Assembly: GCF_014640975.1 (NCBI RefSeq)
Contig: NZ_BMHO01000001.1
Coordinates: 1-64,000 of the forward strand
Origin: Microbacterium faecale
Lineage (GTDB): Bacteria; Actinomycetota; Actinomycetes; Actinomycetales; Microbacteriaceae
DNA: 64,000 nucleotides
Direction of reading: 5' to 3'
Shown: positions 34,968 to 42,926 of the stretch, one piece after another
Layout of the letters: each line of letters starts with the position of its first letter
Numbering within the stretch: position 1 is the first letter of the stretch
The notes under the pieces: generated by a model
What the model saw: only the letters and a program-made list of their open reading frames with translations
Told to the model about the DNA's origin: nothing
Database searches by the model: none
Position numbers and translations under genes: made by a program

Positions 34968-35663
34968 ATGCGTCACGGCGCAAGTATGCTCGCGAGCGCC
35001 GCGCTGGTCCTAGGTCTCGCCGCGTGCTCCTCTGCATCAGACGGCGAACCCGGCGGCGCGAACGAACCAACGTCCGGTCCTTCACAACCGGCGACCGTAT
35101 CGCCCGATGTCGAGGAGCCCGACGGCTCGCGAACGGACGATGCGGAAGAACCCGTCGCGGGGGACATGGCGTGCGCCGATCCCTACACGGGCGACACTAA
35201 CGAGACCGACGAGGACGTGGCGGAGTTCCGGGAGCGGATCGACCAACGCGGTGACGAGACCGTCGTCGATCTGGGCGAAACCATCACCGTCGACTATCAC
35301 GACGGGATTCAGAACCACCACTTCGAGTTCACGGTGCACTCGGTGACCAAAGTCGACGAGTTCAACGACCACGCGGCCGAGGAGGGGTGTTTCCTCGTCG
35401 CAGAACTCGAAGCGAAGGCCCTGAGCGGCGACTATTTCATCGCACCGCCGTACGTGATGAAGAATCTGCGGAACGCGGACGGTGATCTCATCCGCACCGC
35501 CAACGATGATCTCGATGTCGTCCTGGACAACGAGGACGACGGCACCAGCCACGGGCCGGTGGTGTACGAGATCAGCGAGGAGGACGGCACCGGTTCCTCC
35601 TTCTTCCGATTCGACGTCGGGCACGACGGACACACCATCGTCGTGCGACAGGACGAGTTTTAG
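34968..35663 (+). CDS. Putative lipoprotein (DUF4352-like)
   Basis: A 231-residue protein with a lipoprotein signal ending ALVLGLAAC, then a Ser/Pro/Glu-rich linker and a single beta-rich domain (about residues 90-231; VVDLGETITVDYHDG, FEFTVHSVTKVDEF, GCFLVAELEAKAL). The pattern resembles DUF4352-type immunoglobulin-like lipoproteins. ATG at 34968 follows GAGGAGAG. A second lipoprotein with two related domains lies 110 bases downstream, so the two probably form a unit. Function unknown. Confidence 0.8.
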   Translation: MRHGASMLASAALVLGLAACSSASDGEPGGANEPTSGPSQPATVSPDVEEPDGSRTDDAEEPVAGDMACADPYTGDTNETDEDVAEFRERIDQRGDETVVDLGETITVDYHDGIQNHHFEFTVHSVTKVDEFNDHAAEEGCFLVAELEAKALSGDYFIAPPYVMKNLRNADGDLIRTANDDLDVVLDNEDDGTSHGPVVYEISEEDGTGSSFFRFDVGHDGHTIVVRQDEF

Positions 35664-35772
35664 AAGCTTGAGGATGCCGCAACGCGGCATCCTCCTCGCC
35701 GTCTCGCCGCGCCGAGGCAGGTGCGCCGCGCGCGGACCACCGCACATGATCCCACCGATAGGAGCTCGCACG

Positions 35773-36969
35773 ATGCGACGTGGCGCCATTCTGGCCAGCT
35801 TAACCACCATTGTCCTCCTCAGCGCCGGTTGTTCCGAATCCGCTGACCAGCCCAGCGCGGAGGAGCCGGCACAAGCCTCGAATCAGCCGGAAGACGGCTC
35901 GCCCGACCTCTCGGGGTACGCACCAGAGGTCCAGGACGCCCTCGCCGAATACGACGTGGTCACGGGCCTCGGTGAGCCGGTGTCGCTCGAGTCGAGCTTC
36001 GGCGAGCACGAGATGATCCTGGACAATCCGCGTATCTTGAACCCTCCGCAGGAGATGGTCGATGACTATGACCTCCTCGAGGGCGGCGAGTGGTTCTTCA
36101 GCGTCGACGCGACAGTCACCGCCCTGAAAGACGGGAAGATCAGCGAGCCGTTGGCCCTCGATGACTTCTTCGACTTCTCCATCCTCCATGTCGACGATTT
36201 GCTGGAGGGCGGCCCGGGAGGGAGCGCAGGCAGCAACGACACGTGGTTCTTCGACACCCTCGCGGGGCCGGACCTCCGTGCCGAGGTCTCGACCGGAGAC
36301 ACACGCGAGGCAACCCTCACGTTCGGGGTGACGGACGAGGCACGTGAGGGCCCGTACCTCCTCACCCACCACGGATTGGAGGGCATTTCGGACATCGCCA
36401 TCGCTGTCGAAGCGACCGAGATCGCCGAGGCCGATCCCGCTGACACCGACGCCGCCGGTCAGGTCGACCTTCCCCCGGTCGAGTCCATCGACGAGATCAG
36501 CATCGATCAAGATGACATCGTGGGCTTCGGCGAGGAGGTCACGGTGAGGACGATGAGCGGTGATTACACGTACACCGTCGAGCAGCCACGACGCGTGGAG
36601 GTTCCCGAGGATGCCTATCCCGCCGGTGCCGAGGAGGACTGGTTCCCCGTTGCCTTCGAGGTCACGATCGAGGCGAGCAATGTCCCGGAGTACGAGGCTC
36701 AACCCTACCGCCGGATGCGCGAGCGGCTGGCCCTGCAAGAGCCCCATGACGAGGAGCGGCTCGGCGCCGAGGGGAACGGCACTCGCGTCGGATTCTCCCT
36801 CAACGGGAACATGCCGGATGACGTCGAGCTCACCACGATGCTGGAGAACGGCACGCCCGTGACAGGCGACCTGATCATGCTCGTCGAGGAACGAGAAGTG
36901 TACGAGCTCCGCAATGGCGACGAGTTCAGCGCGCTTTTCCTGCACGCGGACATCCTGCCGGCGAGCTGA
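35773..36969 (+). CDS. Putative lipoprotein with two DUF4352-like domains
   Basis: A 398-residue protein. The signal ends in TIVLLSAGC. Two similar domains follow: the first from YDVVTGLGEPVSLESSFGEH (about residue 60), the second from DDIVGFGEEVTVRTMSGDY (about residue 246). Each goes on to a WFFSVDATVTA or WFPVAFEVTIEA strand and a C-terminal FxLTHHG/FLHADIL-type strand, so the gene carries an internal duplication. ATG at 35773 follows AGGAG by 9 bases. Highly acidic, extracellular, unknown role. Confidence 0.8.
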   Translation: MRRGAILASLTTIVLLSAGCSESADQPSAEEPAQASNQPEDGSPDLSGYAPEVQDALAEYDVVTGLGEPVSLESSFGEHEMILDNPRILNPPQEMVDDYDLLEGGEWFFSVDATVTALKDGKISEPLALDDFFDFSILHVDDLLEGGPGGSAGSNDTWFFDTLAGPDLRAEVSTGDTREATLTFGVTDEAREGPYLLTHHGLEGISDIAIAVEATEIAEADPADTDAAGQVDLPPVESIDEISIDQDDIVGFGEEVTVRTMSGDYTYTVEQPRRVEVPEDAYPAGAEEDWFPVAFEVTIEASNVPEYEAQPYRRMRERLALQEPHDEERLGAEGNGTRVGFSLNGNMPDDVELTTMLENGTPVTGDLIMLVEEREVYELRNGDEFSALFLHADILPAS

Positions 36970-37009
36970 TCGTGCGCCACTAAGCGCCACGGTGGCTGAA
37001 CACGATGCC

Positions 37010-37087
37010 TGGCCCGCATGCCAACATGCTACAAATGCATCCGAACGCGCGGTCTTCGGTGCATTCGCGACACGTTGCGCGGGCCGA
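37010..37087. repeat. Dispersed intergenic palindrome, copy 2
   Basis: Left arm GGCCCGC...ACAAATGCATCCGAACG, right arm reversed GGCCCGC...GCGAATGCACCGAAGA. Lies between two convergent genes and may end transcription from both. Same core as the copies at 1.8, 38.5 and 42.0 kb. Confidence 0.65.
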
Positions 37088-37094
37088 CGCTGCG

Positions 37095-37724
37095 TTACCG
37101 TGCGAAGCGCCGGTGGGCGGCGGCGAACAGCTGCAGCCCCTCCTCCTCGCTGAGGCCGGCCACACCCGGCAGCAGCAAGTAGGGGATGTTGAACGCCAAG
37201 TACGGCTGGGGACCGATCCGCGTCCGCCACCAGGACGGCTGCTCATTCACGCGCGCGAAACCCTCCGGGGTGAGCGGCATGACCGTGCAGATGCCGCCGA
37301 TGTCCATCCTCGTCCACACGCGACGCCATTCGGGCGCGCCGAGATGACCCCACGGGATCGGTCCGACGCCTCGTGCGACGATCCCGCGCGCGTCGATCAC
37401 GACGGGACCCAATTCGGCCTCCAGTCGGCCGCGGTAGGCGTGGACGTGCAGCGCGAGCACACCCGCGTTGAGAACGCCCACGAAGCATAGGAAGCCCCCG
37501 AGCGGAACGAGCAGGATCCATGCCCCGGAGCGCGCCAAGAGGATTCCCGCGATGATCAACAGCAGGCCGACGGCCCCCACGGCGAGGGACACCGGAATGA
37601 TCGCTCGGCGCCGCTTCGCCCACCGCGCACTGGCACCCGAGTATGCGCCGGCAAGCCGCACGCACCCGTGCGTCTCGAGGAGCCGGACGCTCTGCGCGAG
37701 CAACACGGGACCGCTCGTCGTCAC
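37095..37724 (-). CDS. Two-helix membrane protein of unknown function
   Basis: A 209-residue protein with two adjacent transmembrane helices (about residues 42-62 and 68-92) and a cytosolic domain containing VVIDARGIVARGVGPIPWGH. That order, two helices then a segment resembling a bacterial PH fold, hints at a PH-like membrane protein, but I cannot assign a family. GTG at 37724 overlaps the previous stop as GTGA, so it is coupled to the next gene. Confidence 0.72.
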   Translation of the reverse strand: MTTSGPVLLAQSVRLLETHGCVRLAGAYSGASARWAKRRRAIIPVSLAVGAVGLLLIIAGILLARSGAWILLVPLGGFLCFVGVLNAGVLALHVHAYRGRLEAELGPVVIDARGIVARGVGPIPWGHLGAPEWRRVWTRMDIGGICTVMPLTPEGFARVNEQPSWWRTRIGPQPYLAFNIPYLLLPGVAGLSEEEGLQLFAAAHRRFAR

Positions 37725-38341
37725 ACGAAACCGTCCAGCGGCCGCAGCGATTCTAGGATCTCCACCAGTTCGTCCCGCGAAATCTCAGCCCTGTCACCGC
37801 GCAGGACGACGGATCCGTGCGCCTCGCTAACCGGATCGTCGAGCGCCACGATCGCAACAGGCTCGTCCCAGTCACGACAGTAGTTCGTGCACTCAGAATA
37901 GGTTTGCGTGAACACAACGGCGGCCCCGATCGGGGTATCGACCTCGTCGATGTCCCGCGGATCCGCGACATCGTCGATCGACCGATAGTCGCCGTGGTGT
38001 CCGTTGAAGATGCGCGTCGGGTCCGAGAGCTCGCAGGCCGCTCCGATGGACTCGACCGTCAGCTTCCGTTCGAATCCGTAGGAGATCGTGGAGCACTCGC
38101 TTTCCGCGGCGGCGGTATGCACGGTGGTGATGCCGAGGCCGTCCGGCACCCGGAGTTCGATCTCCAGGACGTCATCGCGAAGCGAGATGCGCTGCCCGTC
38201 TGCAGCCATCATTCGGCCCACGACGAACACCACCGCGAGGAGCACGACCGCGAACAGCGCGACCACGCCCAGCCCGATCCACAGGCCGCGGCGACGCAGC
38301 GTCACGCGGCTCTCACCGCCCAGCAGGATCCGAACACGCAT
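37721..38341 (-). CDS. Single-pass membrane protein of unknown function
   Basis: A 206-residue protein: short Arg-rich N terminus, a transmembrane helix at about residues 20-46 (LGVVALFAVVLLAVVFVVG), then an extracytoplasmic domain with cysteine-containing stretches SECSTISYGF, AACELSDPT and YSECTNYCRDWDEP, which may form disulfides. I chose ATG at 38341; GTG at 38303 with GGTGAG is an alternative. Unknown family, coupled to the downstream membrane protein. Confidence 0.72.
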   Translation of the reverse strand: MRVRILLGGESRVTLRRRGLWIGLGVVALFAVVLLAVVFVVGRMMAADGQRISLRDDVLEIELRVPDGLGITTVHTAAAESECSTISYGFERKLTVESIGAACELSDPTRIFNGHHGDYRSIDDVADPRDIDEVDTPIGAAVVFTQTYSECTNYCRDWDEPVAIVALDDPVSEAHGSVVLRGDRAEISRDELVEILESLRPLDGFV

Positions 38342-38451
38342 CCCCCTTTCCGCCCCACGGATGAGCGTTCGCGTCTCAGCGTATCGGGTTCGCTTCCGAC
38401 GGATCCGCCGCAACTCGTGAGCGACCGACGGAAGCGCACCGGACGCCGCTC

Positions 38452-38505
38452 AACTTCCACAAATGCACCCAAATGCGCGATTTTGGATGCATCTGTGGAA
38501 GGTGG
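38452..38505. repeat. Dispersed intergenic palindrome, copy 3
   Basis: Left arm CTTCCACAAATGCACCCAAA, right arm reversed CTTCCACAGATGCATCCAAA, loop TGCGCGA. The best conserved copy. It sits just after the LysR gene stop in the direction of transcription, where a terminator is expected. Confidence 0.75.
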
Positions 38506-38514
38506 AGCGCGGGC

Positions 38515-39429
38515 TCAGGTGCGGGGAGCGAGAGCCGGGCCATACTCCTCCAGCAGTCCGGCGACGTAGGCCGCCGCACGCGAGCGCCTCCGCGACCGCG
38601 GCCAGACCACCGAGAGCCGCTCGAGGTTCGGTGTGGGGTCGAGGCGGCGGCGCACCAGGCGGCGTCCCTCGTAGCTGACCTCCGTCTGGGGTGCCTGGAT
38701 GCACAGCGCGAGGCCGAGCCCGCGCGCGACCAGGCTGCGCATGAGCTCGAAGTCCCCGGTGCGCACCCACACCTGCGGCGCGAGCCCCTGCCGGACGAAG
38801 TACGCGAGGGTGTCGTCGGGGCCCGGCAGATGCGACATCACGACGAGCCGTTCCTTCGCTACCTCGGCCGCCGGCACGACGTCGCGCTCTGCCAGCGGGT
38901 GGTCTGCCGGCAGGATCACGTGCATCACGGTGTCGTACATCAGGCGGCTGTCGAGGTCGTGCTCGAGGTGCACGTTGTACGCCACCGCGAGGTCGAGTTC
39001 GCCTGCCCGCAGCGTCGAGAGCAGTTCCGGCTGCGGCAAGGATCGGACCTCGAGGCGCAAGTCTGGGTGTTGCTCGGCCAAGAGCTCGTAGAGGAACGGG
39101 AACACTGTCGGCACGAGCGAGGGGAACGCGCCGACAGTCAGCGATCCGGTGAGCGCGGCGCCGGTGGCGCGGCCCGGCAGGTCGTCCGCCTCGCGCAACA
39201 GCGACAGCGACAGCTCGAACACCTGCTCGCCCGTGGGGGTGAGAGTGAAACCGGATCCGCGACTGCGCGACGCGAGCGGAACGGTGAAGAGCTCCTCGAG
39301 CTCGTTGATCGCCGAGGCGACCGCCGAGCGCGAGACGTGCTCGTCATCCGCCGCCGCCGAGATGCTGCCGGCCCGCGCCGCCGCGGCGAAATAGGCGAGC
39401 TGACGAAGGGAGAAGCGAGGCACCGGCAT
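38515..39429 (-). CDS. LysR family transcriptional regulator
   Basis: A 304-residue regulator. The winged helix-turn-helix FSLRQLAYFAAAARAGSISA with AAVASAINELEELF follows the start. The effector domain runs from GSLTVGAFPSLVPTVFPFL to the C terminus. ATG at 39429 is the first Met inside the family fold; the open frame to 40557 crosses the next gene in another frame. It is adjacent to an MHS transporter gene that it may control. The inducer is unknown. Confidence 0.9.
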   Translation of the reverse strand: MPVPRFSLRQLAYFAAAARAGSISAAADDEHVSRSAVASAINELEELFTVPLASRSRGSGFTLTPTGEQVFELSLSLLREADDLPGRATGAALTGSLTVGAFPSLVPTVFPFLYELLAEQHPDLRLEVRSLPQPELLSTLRAGELDLAVAYNVHLEHDLDSRLMYDTVMHVILPADHPLAERDVVPAAEVAKERLVVMSHLPGPDDTLAYFVRQGLAPQVWVRTGDFELMRSLVARGLGLALCIQAPQTEVSYEGRRLVRRRLDPTPNLERLSVVWPRSRRRSRAAAYVAGLLEEYGPALAPRT

Positions 39430-39494
39430 CCGCCCAGTGTTGCCGCGGATCCTCCCCCGCGCAATCTGCCGCACGCCAGTGCCTCGCTTGCGCG

Positions 39495-40778
39495 TCAGCG
39501 CAGCGGATCCCGGTTCGTCTCGCGCATGCCGTGGATCACGACCGCGCTGATGAGGCAGAGCACCACGAGGTAGGCGGTGTAGATCCAGTGCATGCCGAGC
39601 GACTCGAGCCACGTGTTGAGGTACGGCGCGGTCCCGCCGAAGATGGCCGCGGAGGTGGCATAACCGATGCCGATGACCGTCGCGCGCTCTCGCGTGGGGA
39701 CGAGCTCGGCGAAGGTTGCGCCGAGTGGCCCCGTATTTGCGCCGATGAGCAGGCCTGCGACGCACATCGTGATGAGAAGCGTCCACGGGTTCGGCCCGAG
39801 AATCGCGTCGAGGCCGAATGCCGCCACCGCGAACCCGATGCTGAAGATCTGCAGCACGGGGCGGCGACCGACCTTGTCGGAGAACCGGCCGAACAACGGG
39901 GCTGCGACGACGAGCACCGCCTGGCCGATGACGCCGATCACGAGCGCGATCGTGGGATCGATGCCGAACGTGCGGGTCGCATACCCCGGAGCGAAGATGA
40001 GCCAGGTGTAGAACACCGTGACGCCGCCGATCGTCAGCCCCGTGATGCGTAGGATCGCCATGCGGTGCTTCGCGACCAGGCGGAAGGTCTCGCGCACGGT
40101 CGGCGTGGATTCCGTCTGTCCCGTGAACTTGTCCGACTCGGTGATGCCGACGCGGATCCAGAGAGCGTAGAGCCCGAGCACGGCCGCGATTCCGAACGGG
40201 ATGCGCCAGCCGTACTGCGTCATCTGCTCGTCCGTGAGGACGTATGTCAGCAGCGCGCCGAGACCGGTCGCCGCGATCGAGCCGACCCCCACGCCGATCC
40301 AGGGCGAGCTCGCCCACAGACCGCGGCGCCCCTCCGGCGCGACCTCGGCGAGATAGGTGAAGGCGGATCCGGTCTCGCCACCGTGCGACAGGCCCTGCAC
40401 GAGGCGGGCAAAGACGAGGATGACGGCCGCGAACGCGCCCACCACCTCGAACGTCGGCGCGATGGCGATGATGAGGCTGCCGACCGCCGCGAGTGCGATC
40501 GCGAGCGTGAGGCTGTAACGACGCCCCTTCGCGTCGGCGATCTGCCCGAAGACCCATCCGCCGATCGGACGCATGAGGAAGCCGACGGCGAAGACGGCGA
40601 ACGCCGCGAGCAGGCCGGCGAGGGGGTCGTCATCACGGAAGAACTGCGCGGCGAAGAACGGCGCGAAGATCGCGTAGATGTTCCAGTCGAACCACTCGAG
40701 CGCATTGCCGATGTTGACGGCGACCAGGTCGCTACGACGCTTACGTTGCGACACGGGGGTCCGGGTGACAGCAGCCAC
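39495..40778 (-). CDS. MHS-type MFS transporter (metabolite:H+ symporter)
   Basis: A 427-residue transporter of the ShiA/ProP-like MHS group with 12 helices. Typical features: NIGNALEWFDWNIYAIFAPF at helix 1, RPIGGWVFGQIADAKGRR in the loop between helices 2 and 3, and ARLVQGLSHGGETGSAFTYL. Substrates of the group are small organic acids or compatible solutes. GTG at 40778 is 8 bases after GAGGAGG; GTG at 40784 is closer but poorly spaced. It follows a divergent region shared with a DUF3237 gene and precedes lysR. Confidence 0.9.
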   Translation of the reverse strand: MAAVTRTPVSQRKRRSDLVAVNIGNALEWFDWNIYAIFAPFFAAQFFRDDDPLAGLLAAFAVFAVGFLMRPIGGWVFGQIADAKGRRYSLTLAIALAAVGSLIIAIAPTFEVVGAFAAVILVFARLVQGLSHGGETGSAFTYLAEVAPEGRRGLWASSPWIGVGVGSIAATGLGALLTYVLTDEQMTQYGWRIPFGIAAVLGLYALWIRVGITESDKFTGQTESTPTVRETFRLVAKHRMAILRITGLTIGGVTVFYTWLIFAPGYATRTFGIDPTIALVIGVIGQAVLVVAAPLFGRFSDKVGRRPVLQIFSIGFAVAAFGLDAILGPNPWTLLITMCVAGLLIGANTGPLGATFAELVPTRERATVIGIGYATSAAIFGGTAPYLNTWLESLGMHWIYTAYLVVLCLISAVVIHGMRETNRDPLR

Positions 40779-40931
40779 GGGCACATCCTCCTCGATGATC
40801 AGCCGGTTCGGGCCACCGGCCTGACCCCTACCTTGGGAGCGCGCGTGACGACGGGTCAAGGACGAAGGTCCACCATGCGATGTCGCAAATTCCACCATCA
40901 CGGCGGTTCATATGACGCATACGATGCCAAC

Positions 40932-41408
40932 ATGACTCGCGATTCCGCTGCCCCTGCCGCCCCCACGCTGCGCCACGTGTCAACCATCGCGATCGAGGTC
41001 GACGAGCCGATCGACCTCGGCGAGGGCGCCGATGGGTGGCGGCGCATCATCCCGATCCTGTCGGGAACAGCGATCGGCGAGATCAGCGGGCGCGTACTGC
41101 CGGGCGGTGCCGACTTCCAGTCACGCCGTCCCGACGGGGTGACGGAGCTCGAGGCGCGGTACCCGATCGAGACGGAAGACGGCACGCGGCTCGAGGTCAT
41201 CAACGAGGCGATCCGCGCCGGATCCGCCGAGGACATCCAGCGCCTCATGGTCGGCGAGCCGGTCGACCCCGCGCGCATCTACTTCCGGGGCACACCGCGG
41301 CTGCGCGCGCCGGAAGGCCCGTGGGAGTGGGTCAATCGCACGCTGTTCGTGGCGACCGGCGTGCGTCGCCCGGACGCCGTGGAGCTCACGGTCTTCGCCA
41401 TCGAGTGA
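40932..41408 (+). CDS. DUF3237 domain-containing protein
   Basis: A 158-residue small beta-barrel protein: TLRHVSTIAIEVDEPIDLGE, GRVLPGGADFQSRRPDG, YPIETEDGTRLEVINEAIR and a final YFRGTPRLRAPEGPWEWVNR match the DUF3237 fold. Members often accompany catabolic genes; the reaction is unknown. It diverges from the MHS transporter across 153 bases, which suggests joint control by the adjacent LysR protein. Confidence 0.87.
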   Translation: MTRDSAAPAAPTLRHVSTIAIEVDEPIDLGEGADGWRRIIPILSGTAIGEISGRVLPGGADFQSRRPDGVTELEARYPIETEDGTRLEVINEAIRAGSAEDIQRLMVGEPVDPARIYFRGTPRLRAPEGPWEWVNRTLFVATGVRRPDAVELTVFAIE

Positions 41409-41428
41409 CGCGCTCGCGCCGCGCGGGG

Positions 41429-41911
41429 TCAGCCGCGCGGGATCGGCGGCGGGCCGAGCCACAGCAGGAAGACGAACACCGCCGCCACGAGCACGACCAC
41501 GCCGATGATGGCGACGAGCAGGTGCCTGAGCACCCACGCCTGCACGTGCTCGATGAAACCGCGCGGCTCGTCGCCGCCGCGGGCGAGCCGCCAGCCGCCG
41601 GCGAGGAGACCTCTGCGGTCGATGGCGATGTCGAAGGGCACGGTCGCGAACGGCACGATCGCGAGCAGCAGGCCGGTGATGCCCACGGCCGGACGCCACT
41701 TCTGGTTGACCCACACGAATATGGTGGTCACCGAGTAGCTGAGGAACACGAATCCGTGCACGCCGCCGGCGATCGGGACGAAGTTCCCGACGTCGACCGC
41801 CCGGAGGATCAGCGCGGTGATGAGCCCCGCCCAGGTGATCATCTCGGCGGTCGCGAAGGTGCGGAACAGCCCGCGCGGAGTGATCCTCGTCTGTTCAGTC
41901 GGCGTACTCAC
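41429..41911 (-). CDS. DUF3817 domain-containing membrane protein
   Basis: A 160-residue protein with four hydrophobic segments. The DUF3817 core runs from FRTFATAEMITWAGLITALI through GGVHGFVFLSYSVTTIFVW to IVPFATVPFDI. The C-terminal helix (LLVAIIGVVVLVAAVFVFLL) is an addition. GTG at 41911 follows GAGG. Function of the family is not known. Confidence 0.87.
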   Translation of the reverse strand: MSTPTEQTRITPRGLFRTFATAEMITWAGLITALILRAVDVGNFVPIAGGVHGFVFLSYSVTTIFVWVNQKWRPAVGITGLLLAIVPFATVPFDIAIDRRGLLAGGWRLARGGDEPRGFIEHVQAWVLRHLLVAIIGVVVLVAAVFVFLLWLGPPPIPRG

Positions 41912-41947
41912 GCCCTCGAATCTACCCGGGCCAACATGAGCGATCCC

Positions 41948-42007
41948 CCACCCTCCACGAATGCACCGAACCCCGGTCGGGATCGGCGCATTCGTGGAAT
42001 GGAGGGC
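41948..42007. repeat. Dispersed intergenic palindrome, copy 4
   Basis: Left arm CCCTCCACGAATGCACCGA, right arm reversed CCACGAATGCGCCGATCC with an outer CCCTCCAT. It ends 5 bases before the permease stop, so leftward transcripts of the ABC operon would fold it immediately. Confidence 0.7.
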
Positions 42008-42011
42008 CAGG

Positions 42012-42926
42012 TCACCCCTTGACGGATCCGGCGAGCAGGCCGCGTACGAAGAAGCGCTGCAGCGCGAAGAACACGACGAGCGGCAGCAGGATCGAGATGA
42101 ACGCGCCCGCGGTCAGCAGGTGCCAGTCCTGACCGCGGTCGCCGGTCATCGCGGCGAGCGCCGCCGTGAGCGGCTGCACGGTGCGGGATCCGCCGGAGAA
42201 GGTCAGACCCACCAGGAGGTCGTTCCATACCCAGAGGAACTGGAAGATCGCGTAGCTCGCGATCGCCGGCAGCATGAGCGGCAGCATCACCCGCATGAAC
42301 ACCGTCACGTGCCCCGCGCCGTCGATGCGCGCGGCCTCAATGAGATCGCGCGGCACCTCCGACATGAAGTTGTGCAGCAGGAAGATCGCGAGCGGCAATC
42401 CGAAGATCGTGTGCGCGACCCACAGTGACAGGAACGGGAACACATCGGCGACCGCCGTTCCCGAGAACACCCGCAGCAACGGGATGAGGGCCATCTGCAG
42501 CGGCACGATCTGGAGCGTGAACACCGCCACGAAGACGATGTCGCGCCCCTTCCACTGCAGCACCGAGAACGCGTACGACGCCATGATCGCGAGGATGAGC
42601 GGCGCGATCGTCGCCGGGATCGCGATGACGACCGAGTTCTGGAAGTACACCGCGAGGTTCGTCGACGTGGCGCCTCCGAGGATCTGCGCGTAGTTGTCGA
42701 GGGTGAACTGCGGATCCGTGAACACCGTCCACCACCCGCTGCCCTTGATCTCGGCCTCGGGGCGGAACGACGACAGGAACAGGCCGAACGTCGGAACCGT
42801 CCAGAGCACCGCGATGACGAGCGCGAATGCGCTGCCGATGCGGTTGCCGACGAGGCGCTTGAAGGATCCGGCCGCGCTGCCCGTCGACTTCGACGGATTG
42901 ACAGAGGTGAGAGCCTTCGTGGTCAT
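42012..42926 (-). CDS. Carbohydrate ABC transporter permease (MalG type)
   Basis: A 304-residue permease with six helices. The EAA loop is LIEAARIDGAGHVTVFMRVM and the C terminus is FFVRGLLAGSVKG. ATG at 42926 overlaps the preceding permease stop as ATGA. Similar to AglG/GtsC-type subunits for alpha-glucosides or other oligosaccharides. No ATPase gene is present nearby. Confidence 0.92.
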   Translation of the reverse strand: MTTKALTSVNPSKSTGSAAGSFKRLVGNRIGSAFALVIAVLWTVPTFGLFLSSFRPEAEIKGSGWWTVFTDPQFTLDNYAQILGGATSTNLAVYFQNSVVIAIPATIAPLILAIMASYAFSVLQWKGRDIVFVAVFTLQIVPLQMALIPLLRVFSGTAVADVFPFLSLWVAHTIFGLPLAIFLLHNFMSEVPRDLIEAARIDGAGHVTVFMRVMLPLMLPAIASYAIFQFLWVWNDLLVGLTFSGGSRTVQPLTAALAAMTGDRGQDWHLLTAGAFISILLPLVVFFALQRFFVRGLLAGSVKG

